Shown: positions 47,191 through 56,953 of the stretch, piece by piece
Position numbering within the stretch: the stretch's first letter is position 1
How the letters are laid out: each line of letters begins with the position of its first letter
DNA from: Marinomonas transparens
GTDB taxonomy: Bacteria; Pseudomonadota; Gammaproteobacteria; Pseudomonadales; Marinomonadaceae
Reading direction: 5' to 3'
Length of the DNA stretch: 64,000 nt
Assembly (NCBI RefSeq): GCF_016463975.1
Contig: NZ_JAEMNX010000005.1
Coordinates: 124,001-188,000, forward strand
The notes under the pieces: model-generated
The model's database searches: none
What the model was told of the DNA's origin: nothing
What the model saw: only the letters and a program-made list of their open reading frames with translations
Program-made: the position numbers and the translations under genes

Positions 47191-48495
47191 TTAAGAAATC
47201 TGATTAATCAAGGTCGCTAACTCTTGAACGCCTTTTTCGACTTCTGCCAAGCCACTGGAAACCGTTTCAATTTTGGTCGAGCTTGATAAAGCCAGCTCAC
47301 TTGACGTTGCCATTTTTTGAGTCAGCATTTCAATCAATGATGAATTTTTACTCACTACATTAGAAATTTCTTGAGATTGATTGGATGTTTCCTGAGCAAG
47401 TGTTCTCACTTCATCCGCAACCACAGCAAAACCACGACCAGCTTCACCAGCCCGAGCCGCTTCTATCGCTGCGTTTAAAGCCAGTAAATTAGTTTGATCT
47501 GCTACACCTTGAATCGCTTGCACGATTGAATTAATTTTTCCCGCCTGCTGGCCAAGATCTTTAGTAATTTCACTAGCTAAATCGATCTCATTAGACGCTT
47601 GTTTCGACGTCGCCGTGACTGCTGCTAATGTCGTAACGGTTTGATTCGTAATAAGTGTGGCCTCTTCTGACGTACCTGCTGCAGAGAATTTGATTTTGTT
47701 AAACGCATCAACCTGATCCGTCACATCCATTGCAAACTTAACCACTTTGTCGACTTTCCCATTAATGTCAAAAACTGGGCTATAGGTTGCATCAAGCCAA
47801 ATTTCAGCGCCGTTTTTAGCTTTACGAACATAGCGTCCTTGAAAGCTTTCTCCAGATGCCAACTTTTGCCAAAAGCTTGGGGTTTCTTGATAAAACTTGT
47901 CGAAGCAAAAGCTTTTATGGTGCATACCAAGTACTTCACTCTCTTGGTATCCCATGACTTGAAGAAAGTTATTGTTAGCCTCTAATACAGTACCTTTCGA
48001 ATCAAACTTGATCACCGCTAGATACTTATCAAGAGAGTTAAGTAACGCGTCTTTTTCCTGTAATCCATCAAAAGCGCTGGTGACATCATTGGCTAGTTTT
48101 ATAACGCTCTTAACTTTCCCTGTTTCGTCCTGAACAGGAATATAGCTTGCTTCTAACCAAACTCTTTTTCCAGAACTGCTGTTACGTGCAAAGGTATCTT
48201 TTTGAAAAATACCCTTATTTAAGTTTTCCCAGAATTTTCGATATTCAGAGCTGTTTGCATAAGACTTATCACAAAAAGAAGAATGGCTCGCGCCTATTGC
48301 CTGCTCTCTTGTGTAGCCCATCACATTTAGGAAATTATCATTAACATCCACAACCTTACCGCCTGTATCGAAGCGGATATAAGCAAGGTGCTTTTTTTGA
48401 GCCTCTAGTATTTCATTAACACTAGAAACGCTACTTTTAAGAGTATGTATTTCTGTTTCAAGGTTGGCAATTTTGACCTTGCTACTAAACATCAT
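47191..48495 (-). CDS. Soluble double-PAS methyl-accepting chemotaxis protein
   Basis: 434 residues and no membrane segment. A short N-terminal coiled coil (about 5-35) is followed by two consecutive PAS-PAC modules (about 40-155, [20 protein letters not shown]; about 160-275, [20 protein letters not shown]), which are clearly duplicates, then a compact signalling domain (about 280-434) with the hairpin tip [25 protein letters not shown]. The layout resembles BdlA-type cytoplasmic receptors. PAS ligands (heme, FAD or small molecules) are not evident. A perfect PHO box stands about 50 bp upstream of the start, so expression probably rises on phosphate limitation. Confidence 0.87.
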   Translation of the reverse strand: MMFSSKVKIANLETEIHTLKSSVSSVNEILEAQKKHLAYIRFDTGGKVVDVNDNFLNVMGYTREQAIGASHSSFCDKSYANSSEYRKFWENLNKGIFQKDTFARNSSSGKRVWLEASYIPVQDETGKVKSVIKLANDVTSAFDGLQEKDALLNSLDKYLAVIKFDSKGTVLEANNNFLQVMGYQESEVLGMHHKSFCFDKFYQETPSFWQKLASGESFQGRYVRKAKNGAEIWLDATYSPVFDINGKVDKVVKFAMDVTDQVDAFNKIKFSAAGTSEEATLITNQTVTTLAAVTATSKQASNEIDLASEITKDLGQQAGKINSIVQAIQGVADQTNLLALNAAIEAARAGEAGRGFAVVADEVRTLAQETSNQSQEISNVVSKNSSLIEMLTQKMATSSELALSSSTKIETVSSGLAEVEKGVQELATLINQIS

Positions 48496-48544
48496 GAATT
48501 AGTCTCATTAATAAAATTTATACAAATAAACTTTGAAAAAGCTT

Positions 48545-48562
48545 ATGACAGATTTATGACAG
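48545..48562 (-). promoter_or_regulatory. PHO box (PhoB site) upstream of the chemoreceptor gene
   Basis: On the minus strand the site reads CTGTCATAAATCTGTCAT, two CTGTCAT units with 11-bp periodicity, matching the E. coli PHO box consensus at all informative positions. It is 50-67 bp upstream of the receptor ATG, on the right strand. In PhoB promoters the box replaces the -35; a convincing -10 at the standard distance is not obvious, with only a TTTATT about 14 bases on and a TATAAA further down. Confidence 0.75.
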
Positions 48563-48901
48563 ACACAAAGGCGATACTATGAAGGAGGCAGAACAACCTA
48601 GGTCGCTGTAATAAGCGACACAGACTTACCTGTTAAGAATTCGCAAGGGTAAGGGCATCTAAACCTAAAGGTTTGTTCTCTCTCTTTTAGACCGTAATCC
48701 TGAGTCATACTTTAATTAAGGAGAATCACCTTAATATGCCATTAGAAAGCAAAACAAACCTCTTTCTATCCCCCATTCCCTCGTACGTGATATTTGATGG
48801 CTAAAGCTTGATCCTTTAATAAAGGCAATAAGTTTATCTCATTTATCAAAAAATGAATACTGTATCCAAAATACTGGAAATTTGTTCATTAGATAGACCC
48901 C
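48563..48901 (+). other. Structured intergenic region with three hairpins and a possible tiny ORF
   Basis: About 340 bp without a recognised gene. Three short hairpins follow one another: GTCGCT/AGCGAC (48602-48607, 48614-48619), CTTACC/GGTAAG (48625-48630, 48648-48653) and AAACC/GGTTT (48661-48665, 48670-48674). After them, AAGGAG at 48718-48723 precedes an ATG at 48736 opening a 22-codon frame that ends at 48804 (begins MPLESKTNLF). The spacing of 12 is long. It may be a leader RNA or a small-protein gene; no known riboswitch class was matched. Confidence 0.3.
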
Positions 48902-49930
<1,029 letters not shown>

Positions 49931-49944
49931 AGCGTCATTACCCT

Positions 49945-50475
49945 TCACATGGCCTTTTTGACCTTAACATTATTATTCACGTCTTTACTTTGTAAAATCA
50001 GCTCATCCCCAGCCTGTGCCCGAGCAGACTTCGCCATTCGGTCATACAACAATACATTCACCGAAGCGGCCAAATTCATACAGCCAACCGTCGGTACAAA
50101 CACGACATGATCAGCACGGTCAACAATAGATTGAGAAATGGTGCCGTCCTCAGGACCAAAAATGTACACGGCTTTTTCTGGGTGTTGGAAAGCGGGTAAA
50201 GGTGTCGCACCTTGAATTAAATCGACACAGACAATCCTAGTATCAGCATCGACTGCATCAACAAATGCCGCGACGCCGAGTGCCTCAATATTAATGAGCG
50301 GAATAGATGTCGTCACTTTTTGTGTATCCGTCGCCATTTTCACGGCTCTATCGTAACGAGTACCAGAATACAAAACTTGATTGACCTGATAACAACCTGC
50401 AGCTCGCATCACAGAGCCAACATTTGAAGCATTTTTGGGATTGGTTAAAGCAATGGTGACAAATTCAGTTTTCAT
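49945..50475 (-). CDS. SpoU/TrmH-family RNA 2'-O-methyltransferase
   Basis: About 176 residues. TIALTNPKNASNVGSVMRAAGCY is SPOUT motif 1, VYIFGPEDGTISQSIVDRAD is motif 2 and VFVPTVGCMNLAASVNVLLYDRM is motif 3, the cofactor knot. The compact size without an N-terminal RNA-binding domain fits a tRNA methyltransferase of the TrmL/TrmJ-like group. The start at 50475 begins the conserved fold; the about 21 upstream codons are hydrophobic and doubtful. The target is not determinable from sequence. Confidence 0.85.
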   Translation of the reverse strand: MKTEFVTIALTNPKNASNVGSVMRAAGCYQVNQVLYSGTRYDRAVKMATDTQKVTTSIPLINIEALGVAAFVDAVDADTRIVCVDLIQGATPLPAFQHPEKAVYIFGPEDGTISQSIVDRADHVVFVPTVGCMNLAASVNVLLYDRMAKSARAQAGDELILQSKDVNNNVKVKKAM

Positions 50476-50574
50476 AGGGAAGGTAAACCAATGGAATAAG
50501 CGGAGTATAGGAAAGGCAAATAACAGAAATAATAACACTCAATGCTTCTTCAGCCCATGACAAACAAAGCTCAC

Positions 50575-51024
50575 CTAAAGTGACTTACGCAGATACACTC
50601 GAGATAAGCCTTGTTCATTACGTAAATCGTATTCTTGATAACCCATACGCTGATAAAGGTCTCGATTTTCCTGCATTTTTACGTTGGTATAAAGATAAAT
50701 GGAGGTAAAGCCAGCCGCTAAAGCTTGCTGTTCTGCTAGTGCTAAAAGTCGCTTTCCAACGCCACGCCCTTGGGCCTTTGGAGCCACGGCAATGTTGTCT
50801 AATAGAAAACCTTCTGGAGTTTGCGCCAGTACCAACACACCCAAAACATCCTTGATACCCTCTTCAAGTGCGACAAAGACAGATTTTTCTTCGAGCACTT
50901 GAGCATAATTTTCTCTCATAGGAGCAGGTAGACAACCAAGGCGCTGTTCGTAGTGACAGTAGGCCTGTTTCACACAGTCTTCAATCCCTTTCAGGTGTGC
51001 TGTACCAGCCCGATTAATATTCAT
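50575..51024 (-). CDS. GNAT N-acetyltransferase
   Basis: 149 residues. NIAVAPKAQGRGVGKRLLALAEQQAL is the acetyl-CoA loop (Q-G-R-G-V-G) and DLYQRMGYQEYDL is motif B. The substrate is unknown. It is on the same strand as LysE and the methyltransferase, with short gaps. Confidence 0.8.
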   Translation of the reverse strand: MNINRAGTAHLKGIEDCVKQAYCHYEQRLGCLPAPMRENYAQVLEEKSVFVALEEGIKDVLGVLVLAQTPEGFLLDNIAVAPKAQGRGVGKRLLALAEQQALAAGFTSIYLYTNVKMQENRDLYQRMGYQEYDLRNEQGLSRVYLRKSL

Positions 51025-51050
51025 GACTGTTTTCCTAAAACGGACTATGG

Positions 51051-51677
51051 CTACTTATCCTGAATAGCAAGACGCGCACCCAATAAGCAATAAATACTAC
51101 CGACAAACTTACCCTGCCAACGAGCAATCGCAGGATTACGTCTCAGTAAACTCCCAATCCACCCTGCACTAAAAGCCACAACAACAGTACCGAGTAAACC
51201 GACCAACACAAAAAGTACGCCTAGTTCAAGCAATTGCAAGGCGACAAAACCATTGTCTGGATTCACGAAGTGCGGAAGAAAAGCCATGAAAAACAAAGCT
51301 GACTTAGGATTGAGCACCTCGGCTAACACAGCTTGACGAAAGGCGACCTTAGAGGTTATTTGATTACTCGCCAGTACAGCGCCATGATCAACCTTTTCAA
51401 TAAAAGCACGAATGCCCAGATAAATCAGATAACCTGCGCCAAGAAACTTAACGACACTAAACAAGACAGCTGATGTCATGATAATGGCAGACACCCCCAC
51501 CACCGCCATCAGAGTATGCAGTAAATCTCCAACAGCAATTCCCAACCCTGTTGCAATACCGACACGAGCACCTGAACCAGATGCCCTTGCCAGAGTAAGC
51601 AACATCGCAGGGCCAGGAATAAACACAAAGCCAAGTAATATCGCCAAATACGTTAAAACGGTTTGATAATCCAGCAT
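51051..51677 (-). CDS. LysE/RhtB family exporter (second)
   Basis: 208 residues, six hydrophobic helices. FVFIPGPAMLLTLARASGSGARVGIATGLGIAVGD is the family N-terminal signature and EVLNPKSALFFMAFLPHFV the mid motif. It exports amino acids or similar molecules. It starts 2 bp after the DUF2834 gene stop, so both are in one operon. No dedicated regulator is adjacent. Confidence 0.85.
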   Translation of the reverse strand: MLDYQTVLTYLAILLGFVFIPGPAMLLTLARASGSGARVGIATGLGIAVGDLLHTLMAVVGVSAIIMTSAVLFSVVKFLGAGYLIYLGIRAFIEKVDHGAVLASNQITSKVAFRQAVLAEVLNPKSALFFMAFLPHFVNPDNGFVALQLLELGVLFVLVGLLGTVVVAFSAGWIGSLLRRNPAIARWQGKFVGSIYCLLGARLAIQDK

Positions 51678-51679
51678 AC

Positions 51680-51994
51680 CTATTCCTTAACCACCAACTT
51701 CTCTCTTAAAAAAAGATACAACGGCAAACCACAGGAAACACCCACGGTTAAGGTTCCCACCATCGCCAAGCCATAATACTTTACCCCATTGCGGCGCCCA
51801 TCCACCAAGATAAAAGCGAGTAAAGTCACAGCAGAGACCAATACATCCAACCAAGCAAACACACTAATAGGGTTGGCAATCGCCGCATTTAAAAATGCGG
51901 GTAAATCCACCCCCTTCTCAAACAACCAGGGAAGAAAAGCCCCATAGGGCAAGACCACCCCCAGTATCGTAAGCAACAAATAGAATACCTTCAT
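51680..51994 (-). CDS. DUF2834 small membrane protein
   Basis: About 104 residues with three hydrophobic segments (YLLLTILGVVLPYGAF, ISVFAWLDVLVSAVTLLAFIL, GLAMVGTLTVGVSCGLPLYLF) and a DGRR-x-G turn, as in DUF2834. The start at 51994 has AAGG eight bases upstream. It is an integral membrane protein of unknown role, directly preceding the LysE gene. Confidence 0.78.
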   Translation of the reverse strand: MKVFYLLLTILGVVLPYGAFLPWLFEKGVDLPAFLNAAIANPISVFAWLDVLVSAVTLLAFILVDGRRNGVKYYGLAMVGTLTVGVSCGLPLYLFLREKLVVKE

Positions 51995-52103
51995 GCCATA
52001 CGCCTTATAATGTGATAAAAGAGACAATCTGAACAACGCTATTTCTATAGAAAGCCATGCTTTCAAACATGCTTAACCCAACAAAATCTTAACAATAAAG
52101 GTA

Positions 52104-53219
52104 CTATCTCTTAGGAGACTTTTGCGGACGTTTGCCACTACTCTGTGGTTTACCTTGAGATTTAGAAGCACCTTTTGAGGCTGGACGCCCTTTGGTGGCA
52201 CCGCCCTTTGACGTTCCTGTCGGCTTCCTTGTCTCCCCTGATGGCCGCTTGCCATTTCCCTTCGAAGCGCCTGCTGGTTTTGAAGAGCCTGTTGGTTTCT
52301 TACCATCAGCAAAAGGTTTCTTGCCAGTAGGACGTTTTCCATTAGAGCGTCTGTCATCAGCACCTTTACCACTAGGCTGTTTTGTGTTGCCTCTAGAAGT
52401 TCCTGTAGATTTTCTAGCCCCTGTTGTTTGTTTAGTGCCGCTATCTCGACCAGTATTCCGTGAGGTATTTTGCGACTTCCGGTTTGGTGCCGCCTCTGAG
52501 GAAGAATCCTCAACCGCTTTTAATAACTCGGTCAGTTCTTTTTCGGTTAAATCGCGCCATTCTCCGACCGGTAAGCCTTTCAAACTCACGTTCATAATGC
52601 GTGTGCGTTCGAGCTTTACGACCTCATAACCAAAGTATTCACACATGCGGCGAATTTGCCGATTTAACCCTTGCACTAAAGTAATATTAAAAACGCTTGG
52701 AGCCACCTTGCTCACAGGGCATTTCTTCGTTCTTGTTCCTAAAATTGGAACGCCGCCAGCTAAACCACTAATAAAGTCATCCGTAATAGGTTTATTAACC
52801 GTCACTAGGTATTCTTTTTCGTGGTTATTACCTGCGCGCAATACCTTATTCACCAAGTCACCATTATTGGTGAGGAAGATCAAACCTTGGGAATCTTTAT
52901 CTAACCGACCAATAGGAAAGATGCGAGCGCTGTGATTTACAAAGTCTACTATATTGTCTTTTTCAGAACTTTCCGTGGTGCTTACAATACCGACTGGCTT
53001 GTTGACCGCAATGAACAAAAAATCTTCCGCATCTTGCGGTTCAATCAGCTGACCATTGACCCTAACAGTATCCCCAGCAGTAACCTGATCGCCAATTTTA
53101 GCCCGCTTACCATTGATGAACACATTACCCTGTTCAATGAAACGATCGGCGTCTCTGCGCGAGCAAATACCGCTTTCGCTAATGTATTTATTTAAACGAG
53201 TGGATGAAGCATTAAACAT
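52104..53219 (-). CDS. rluF: 23S rRNA pseudouridine synthase RluF-like, with long basic tail
   Basis: About 371 residues. An S4 RNA-binding domain ([22 protein letters not shown]) leads into a RsuA/RluF-type synthase domain with catalytic Asp in [15 protein letters not shown] and the [15 protein letters not shown] motif. RluF modifies U2604 in 23S rRNA. After about residue 245 there is a tail of about 125 residues of low complexity, very rich in Lys, Gly, Ser, Arg and Pro (KRPTGKKP type units), probably an unstructured RNA-binding extension. The ATG at 53219 starts the conserved part; a TTG eight codons earlier is possible. Confidence 0.85.
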   Translation of the reverse strand: MFNASSTRLNKYISESGICSRRDADRFIEQGNVFINGKRAKIGDQVTAGDTVRVNGQLIEPQDAEDFLFIAVNKPVGIVSTTESSEKDNIVDFVNHSARIFPIGRLDKDSQGLIFLTNNGDLVNKVLRAGNNHEKEYLVTVNKPITDDFISGLAGGVPILGTRTKKCPVSKVAPSVFNITLVQGLNRQIRRMCEYFGYEVVKLERTRIMNVSLKGLPVGEWRDLTEKELTELLKAVEDSSSEAAPNRKSQNTSRNTGRDSGTKQTTGARKSTGTSRGNTKQPSGKGADDRRSNGKRPTGKKPFADGKKPTGSSKPAGASKGNGKRPSGETRKPTGTSKGGATKGRPASKGASKSQGKPQSSGKRPQKSPKR

Positions 53220-53476
53220 AAAGCGCCGTCTTGGTTGTTTCAAAAGGCCACCAAAATATTACTGGGCAACCTAAATCGTTGAATAAAGTGAAAGGTCAAA
53301 TTATATAGGAAATCAACTGAGTGTTTTAGAAGAGAAACGAATAACACACATAAATATAGGCAGAGTAGACTCACCTTTCCTAGCCCAAGTTAAGAATCTC
53401 TTAAGATTACTCACCTAGAATGAAACCATGCAAGGAACAACATCAAGCCACCAACTAGATTTTGAGGAAACCTGAT

Positions 53477-53968
53477 ATGAGTAACAGTACGAAACCCTAT
53501 AGCAGCCTACAAATTGCACTTCATTGGGCAGTAGCAGCGTTGATCATCCTGAACTATTTCGTGAGTGAAGGCATGGGGCACGCCTTTCACCAACACCTTG
53601 ACAACAGTAACGACGGCTATGGTTTAGTATCATCCATCCATGTGTATGTTGGTTTAACCATCATTGCCTTAGTGATTATTCGGCTTATTGTCCGTGTTGT
53701 TAGCAAAACACCAGCACCAAGTAAAACAAATTATGCCATGCTAGATCGTGTGTCCAAAGGTATGCACCACCTCTTGTATTTACTGATGTTCCTAGTTCCC
53801 GTGTTTGGTGCAGGTGCGTGGTTTTTCGGTATTCATATTCTGGGTGACGTACACGAAATCACCATGAACCTGATGATGCTTCTGGTGCTAATACATGCCT
53901 CAGCCGCTCTCTTCCATCAATATATTCTGAAAGATGACACACTATTGAAAATGTTCGGCAGGAAATGA
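53477..53968 (+). CDS. Cytochrome b561
   Basis: About 163 residues, four hydrophobic helices with the heme-ligand His residues (LHWAVAALIILNYF, SIHVYVGLTIIALVIIRL, GMHHLLYLLMFLVP, VHEITMNLMMLLVLIHASAALFHQY). These YodB/CybB-type proteins carry electrons between quinones and periplasmic partners, for example in superoxide oxidation. The ATG at 53477 has GAGGAAA upstream; the TTG at 53462 lies on it. Confidence 0.87.
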   Translation: MSNSTKPYSSLQIALHWAVAALIILNYFVSEGMGHAFHQHLDNSNDGYGLVSSIHVYVGLTIIALVIIRLIVRVVSKTPAPSKTNYAMLDRVSKGMHHLLYLLMFLVPVFGAGAWFFGIHILGDVHEITMNLMMLLVLIHASAALFHQYILKDDTLLKMFGRK

Positions 53969-53988
53969 TTGTTCAGACCCAATCTCGG

Positions 53989-54345
53989 TTAATGCGTCTC
54001 TAAATACCGTTTTTCTTGCTTAAGAATCTGATCCGTATTAAGGGACGCAATACTGACATCGCTTGAATGGGGCAACATACCAAGGGTTTGTAAATGTAAG
54101 TAGCGCATGGCGCAAACTCGAAGAAAAGACGTGAAGTTATCAAGATCATGACCCGCATCCAAGGCTTCGTGATTGAGCTTAGCCACCATCTGCGACAGTG
54201 ATAGTTTATCTCGCTGAGCAATCTCTTCTAGAGTAAACCAGAAAAAACTCTCTAACCGAATGCTAGTCACCATACCGTCAATACGTATGGAACGAGTGAC
54301 GTTTTGCCATAAACTAGGATCTGAGTTAACGAATAGCTTACACAT
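53989..54345 (-). CDS. Ribbon-helix-helix domain protein
   Basis: About 118 residues. TRSIRIDGMVTSIRLESFFWFTLEEIAQRDKLSLSQMVAKL fits the RHH_4-type domain of about 65 residues (strand with SIRLE, then two helices), a DNA-binding or Fe-S-linked regulatory family. The second half is helical and unassigned. The start at 54345 has AGGG upstream. It is convergent with the cytochrome gene with a 20-bp gap. Confidence 0.7.
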   Translation of the reverse strand: MCKLFVNSDPSLWQNVTRSIRIDGMVTSIRLESFFWFTLEEIAQRDKLSLSQMVAKLNHEALDAGHDLDNFTSFLRVCAMRYLHLQTLGMLPHSSDVSIASLNTDQILKQEKRYLETH

Positions 54346-54511
54346 TTTATTATCCCTATTAAGACACTTGTTACTATCAGAATGTAAAGAGGCACATGGC
54401 AAACAGTTTAGCCCAAAACTCCCAGAGAAGAGAAACAGGCTGAACCATACAATAACAATGGTCTAACCTGTTCTGCAGTGAGGATTAAATATTAGGAAAT
54501 TTTTAACGCCA

Positions 54512-55081
54512 TTAGTCTGCTAGTAAGACATAAAACTGCGCCAACCAAGCCGGATGAGCTGTCCATGCAGGTGCCGTCACTAAGTTGCCATCCGTCACGG
54601 CTTTATCCATAGACAAATTCACAAAGTGGCCTTTTGCTAAGGCTACTTCAGGCTGACAGGCAGGATATGCCGAACACTTTTTACCTTCCAAGACACCTGC
54701 TGCAACCAACAACTGCGCCCCATGACACACAGCCGCGACAGGTTTGTTCGTCGTAAAAAAGTGCCTAACCATGACAAGCACCTCTTTATTGAGGCGTAGG
54801 TATTCTGGCGCCCGACCACCAGGAATAACCAAAGCATCATAGTCCTCAACCTTAATCTCACTAAAAGTCGCATTCAAAGCAAAGCGATGACCCGGCTTTT
54901 CGGTATAAGTTTGATCGCCTTCAAAATCATGAATCGCCGTTGCCACCGTATCGCCAGCTTGTTTATCAGGACAAACCGCATGCACAGTATGACCCATACT
55001 CATTAAAGCCTGAAAGGGCACCATGGTTTCATAATCTTCCGTGAAATCACCTGTAACCATCAATATTTTTTTATTTTTCAT
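54512..55081 (-). CDS. DJ-1/PfpI family protein
   Basis: 189 residues. The nucleophile Cys is in [18 protein letters not shown], and [12 protein letters not shown] carries the partner Glu/Asp. These proteins are deglycase/chaperone/cysteine-hydrolase-like; the exact activity is unclear. A Cys followed by His at the nucleophile elbow matches the PfpI/YhbO subgroup. It stands alone between convergent neighbours. Confidence 0.82.
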   Translation of the reverse strand: MKNKKILMVTGDFTEDYETMVPFQALMSMGHTVHAVCPDKQAGDTVATAIHDFEGDQTYTEKPGHRFALNATFSEIKVEDYDALVIPGGRAPEYLRLNKEVLVMVRHFFTTNKPVAAVCHGAQLLVAAGVLEGKKCSAYPACQPEVALAKGHFVNLSMDKAVTDGNLVTAPAWTAHPAWLAQFYVLLAD

Positions 55082-55245
55082 CCGTTTTCTCTTATTGAGT
55101 TTAAAGCGTCTTATGTTTTTAGCAGCTTAAAGAAGAGAAAAGGTATTAAGGGGTTATTACATTTAGATCGCTCTGCAGGGGAAGCCACTTCATGCCTTCC
55201 CCTTGTTTAAAATAACAATCGCAAAAAGCAACAGCCTTCAACAGT

Positions 55246-55662
55246 TTAGTCGTCATTGTTACGCTCTTCGGGTAGGTCTGTTAAATATTGAACAAACTCC
55301 ACCTCATAACCAGACGGATCAATAAAATACACATTTTGTCGATGAGGATTTTCTGCGCCTTGTTTCGCCACATCAAAGCCAGCCAAACCTAAGCGCTTGA
55401 TCACGGCTTCTAGGTTATTGGTCACATAGGCAAAATGCGCTAAGCCAACTTGATGACTCATCAAATCGCGATTTTCCCCTGCGCCATTATCATTGAAAGT
55501 AATAAACTGATAGTCATCACCAAAGTGCAACCAATTCCGCTCTACGCCATACCATTCAGACTTACCATTGCTGCGGATACGCCAATGAGGAAACGCAGCC
55601 CTATAAAAAGTCAGCGTTTCCGCCATGTCTTTTACCACTAAATTAAGGTGTTCTAATCGCAT
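55246..55662 (-). CDS. VOC family protein under a SoxR promoter
   Basis: 138 residues, one VOC domain. Metal ligands are in place: His in RLEHLNLVV, His in GLAHFAYV and Glu in GYEVEFVQ, so a metal-dependent enzyme of glyoxalase or dioxygenase type is plausible. A soxS-like promoter with a SoxR box lies directly upstream, pointing at this gene, so it should respond to redox-cycling compounds. It could act on quinones, aldehydes or related toxic molecules. The product is not a regulator. Confidence 0.82.
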   Translation of the reverse strand: MRLEHLNLVVKDMAETLTFYRAAFPHWRIRSNGKSEWYGVERNWLHFGDDYQFITFNDNGAGENRDLMSHQVGLAHFAYVTNNLEAVIKRLGLAGFDVAKQGAENPHRQNVYFIDPSGYEVEFVQYLTDLPEERNNDD

Positions 55663-55705
55663 CGTATTTACTTCCTATTTAGATAAGGTTCATCAAAGAA
55701 ACCTC

Positions 55706-55736
55706 ACTATAGAAGCTCAACTTAACTTGAGGTAAA
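55706..55736 (-). promoter_or_regulatory. SoxR-type promoter for the VOC gene
   Basis: On the minus strand: -35 TTTACC, a 19-bp spacer, -10 TATAGT (55706-55711). The overlong 19-bp spacer is the mark of MerR-family promoters. The dyad at 55715-55732 (GCTCAACTTAACTTGAGG on the plus strand) matches the E. coli SoxR box at 16 of 18 positions. It lies 44-74 bp upstream of the VOC start, in the gap shared with soxR. Confidence 0.85.
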
Positions 55737-55772
55737 GTGTTTTTTCACTCTTTTCAAAAAAATCGAGAGACG

Positions 55773-56225
55773 ATGAAAAACGATCAATTAAGTGTTGGCT
55801 ACATGGCCAAGCGTTGTGGTGTAAAAGTGTCTACACTGCATTTTTACGAACAAAAAGGCTTAATTAGGAGCTGGCGCAATCAGGGGAATCAACGCCGCTA
55901 TCCTAGAGACACATTACGTAGAGTGTCGGTGATCAAAGCCGCGCAAAAAGTTGGCGTTAGCTTAGAAAAAATCAAACAAGCCCTAGACACCCTGCCCGAC
56001 AACCGCACACCCAACACAGAAGATTGGCAAATACTGGCATCCAAATGGAACAAAGAGTTAAACGCTCGGATTCAATACTTAGAAAACCTGAGGGACTTAC
56101 TTTCAGGCTGTATTGGTTGTGGCTGCTTATCCATGGAAAACTGCCCTATCTATAACGATCAAGACAAACTCGCCGCAGAAGGCTCGGGCGCGGTGCTGTT
56201 AGATAAAAAAGTAAGATTGGATTAA
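55773..56225 (+). CDS. soxR: Redox-sensitive transcriptional activator SoxR
   Basis: About 150 residues. MerR-type winged helix (SVGYMAKRCGVKVSTLHFYEQKGLI), a long dimerisation helix, and the [2Fe-2S] ligands C113, C116, C118 and C124 (CIGCGCLSMENC), which are diagnostic. Oxidation of the cluster switches on promoters with long spacers. The start at 55773 has a GAGAG site upstream. The divergent VOC gene carries a matching promoter. No soxS gene is present, consistent with non-enteric SoxR that acts directly on defence genes. Confidence 0.93.
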   Translation: MKNDQLSVGYMAKRCGVKVSTLHFYEQKGLIRSWRNQGNQRRYPRDTLRRVSVIKAAQKVGVSLEKIKQALDTLPDNRTPNTEDWQILASKWNKELNARIQYLENLRDLLSGCIGCGCLSMENCPIYNDQDKLAAEGSGAVLLDKKVRLD

Positions 56226-56265
56226 CACGACTTCATGCTGGTCTCAGGTATTCTTTGGGATAGAC

Positions 56266-56613
56266 TCAACCGAAAAAACAGCTAAAGCTGTCTTCACCGA
56301 CTACAGACAAAAATTCCTCGAGATATTTTACCGTCGGGCATGGTTCATACCTATGCCATTTCATATCGCTTTTTTGCCAATAAACTTTCCACTCTTTTTT
56401 CGCTTTGACATAAGTGGCTTTAGCAATTGGGATTTCAATTTTTTCAGTTGAGTCTTTCCAGTCAGGACGTATCTCGAATATTTCTACGCTTTGATTGTCA
56501 AGGCGATAAGCTAAATCTACTTCCTGTCTAATATGTGCAGGAGGTCTATGAGCAGATAAGAACTTATCCATTTCTCGCTCACATCTTTTTACTTCAAATT
56601 CACTTATCGCCAT
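56266..56613 (-). CDS. DUF3024 family protein
   Basis: 115 residues. The acidic/aromatic pattern VDLAYRLDNQSVEIFEIRPDW and YWQKSDMKWHRYEP fit DUF3024, a family of short proteins of unknown function common in gammaproteobacteria, where it is often in mobile or accessory regions. Its start has a GAGG site and a Fur-like sequence immediately upstream. It is the last of a run of small minus-strand genes. Confidence 0.75.
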   Translation of the reverse strand: MAISEFEVKRCEREMDKFLSAHRPPAHIRQEVDLAYRLDNQSVEIFEIRPDWKDSTEKIEIPIAKATYVKAKKEWKVYWQKSDMKWHRYEPCPTVKYLEEFLSVVGEDSFSCFFG

Positions 56614-56618
56614 ACTAA

Positions 56619-56637
56619 CCTCATGATTATCATTAAT
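56619..56637 (-). promoter_or_regulatory. Fur-box-like sequence upstream of the DUF3024 gene
   Basis: The minus strand reads ATTAATGATAATCATGAGG, which matches the 19-bp Fur consensus at about 14 positions, including the whole core AATGATAATCAT. It ends 6 bp before the ATG, over the ribosome-binding region. The location fits repression, but the match may be chance in AT-rich DNA. Confidence 0.4.
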
Positions 56638-56657
56638 TTTTCAATATTACCCTACAC

Positions 56658-56912
56658 TTACTTTGCGTTCCATTCATAAACCGTCACTACCGACGATTGA
56701 GTCGTATGTACCGGATCACTAAAAGCGATGGATTCAGCCTCTTCCATATTGGCCGCTTTAATCAAATAAGCACCACCCGATTTATCCGTAAATGGGCCAG
56801 CAAGTTCAAGCTTCCCTTCCTGTTTTAAACGATCTAAAAACGCATAATGATCATCCACAACAGACGTTTGAAACTCCGGTGTACGAAACGCCATGACTAA
56901 ATATCGAAGCAC
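56658..56912 (-). CDS. YciI-like protein
   Basis: 84 residues, one YCII domain. The conserved His (DDHYAFLDRLKQEGKL), AGPF, and the Asp in SDPVH form the expected putative active site. The family has ferredoxin-like folds and includes small isomerase or hydrolase-like proteins; the function of stand-alone members is mostly unknown. It is 44 bp upstream of DUF3024 on the same strand. Confidence 0.8.
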   Translation of the reverse strand: MLRYLVMAFRTPEFQTSVVDDHYAFLDRLKQEGKLELAGPFTDKSGGAYLIKAANMEEAESIAFSDPVHTTQSSVVTVYEWNAK

Positions 56913-56953
56913 AATAAAACCCCTTTCTAGAATAAAAGCTTCACGAGCCAGAA

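Noticed and set aside
48580-48680. c-di-GMP-I (GEMM) riboswitch in the gap before the COG0523 gene
   Set aside because: Some words look similar (CACAAAGGC, CCTAGG), but the conserved tetraloop, its receptor and the three-way helix layout are missing.
52073-52513. Second frame within the RluF tail (146 codons, minus strand)
   Set aside because: It arises from the repeat-rich tail in a shifted frame; no start signal and the composition is not protein-like.
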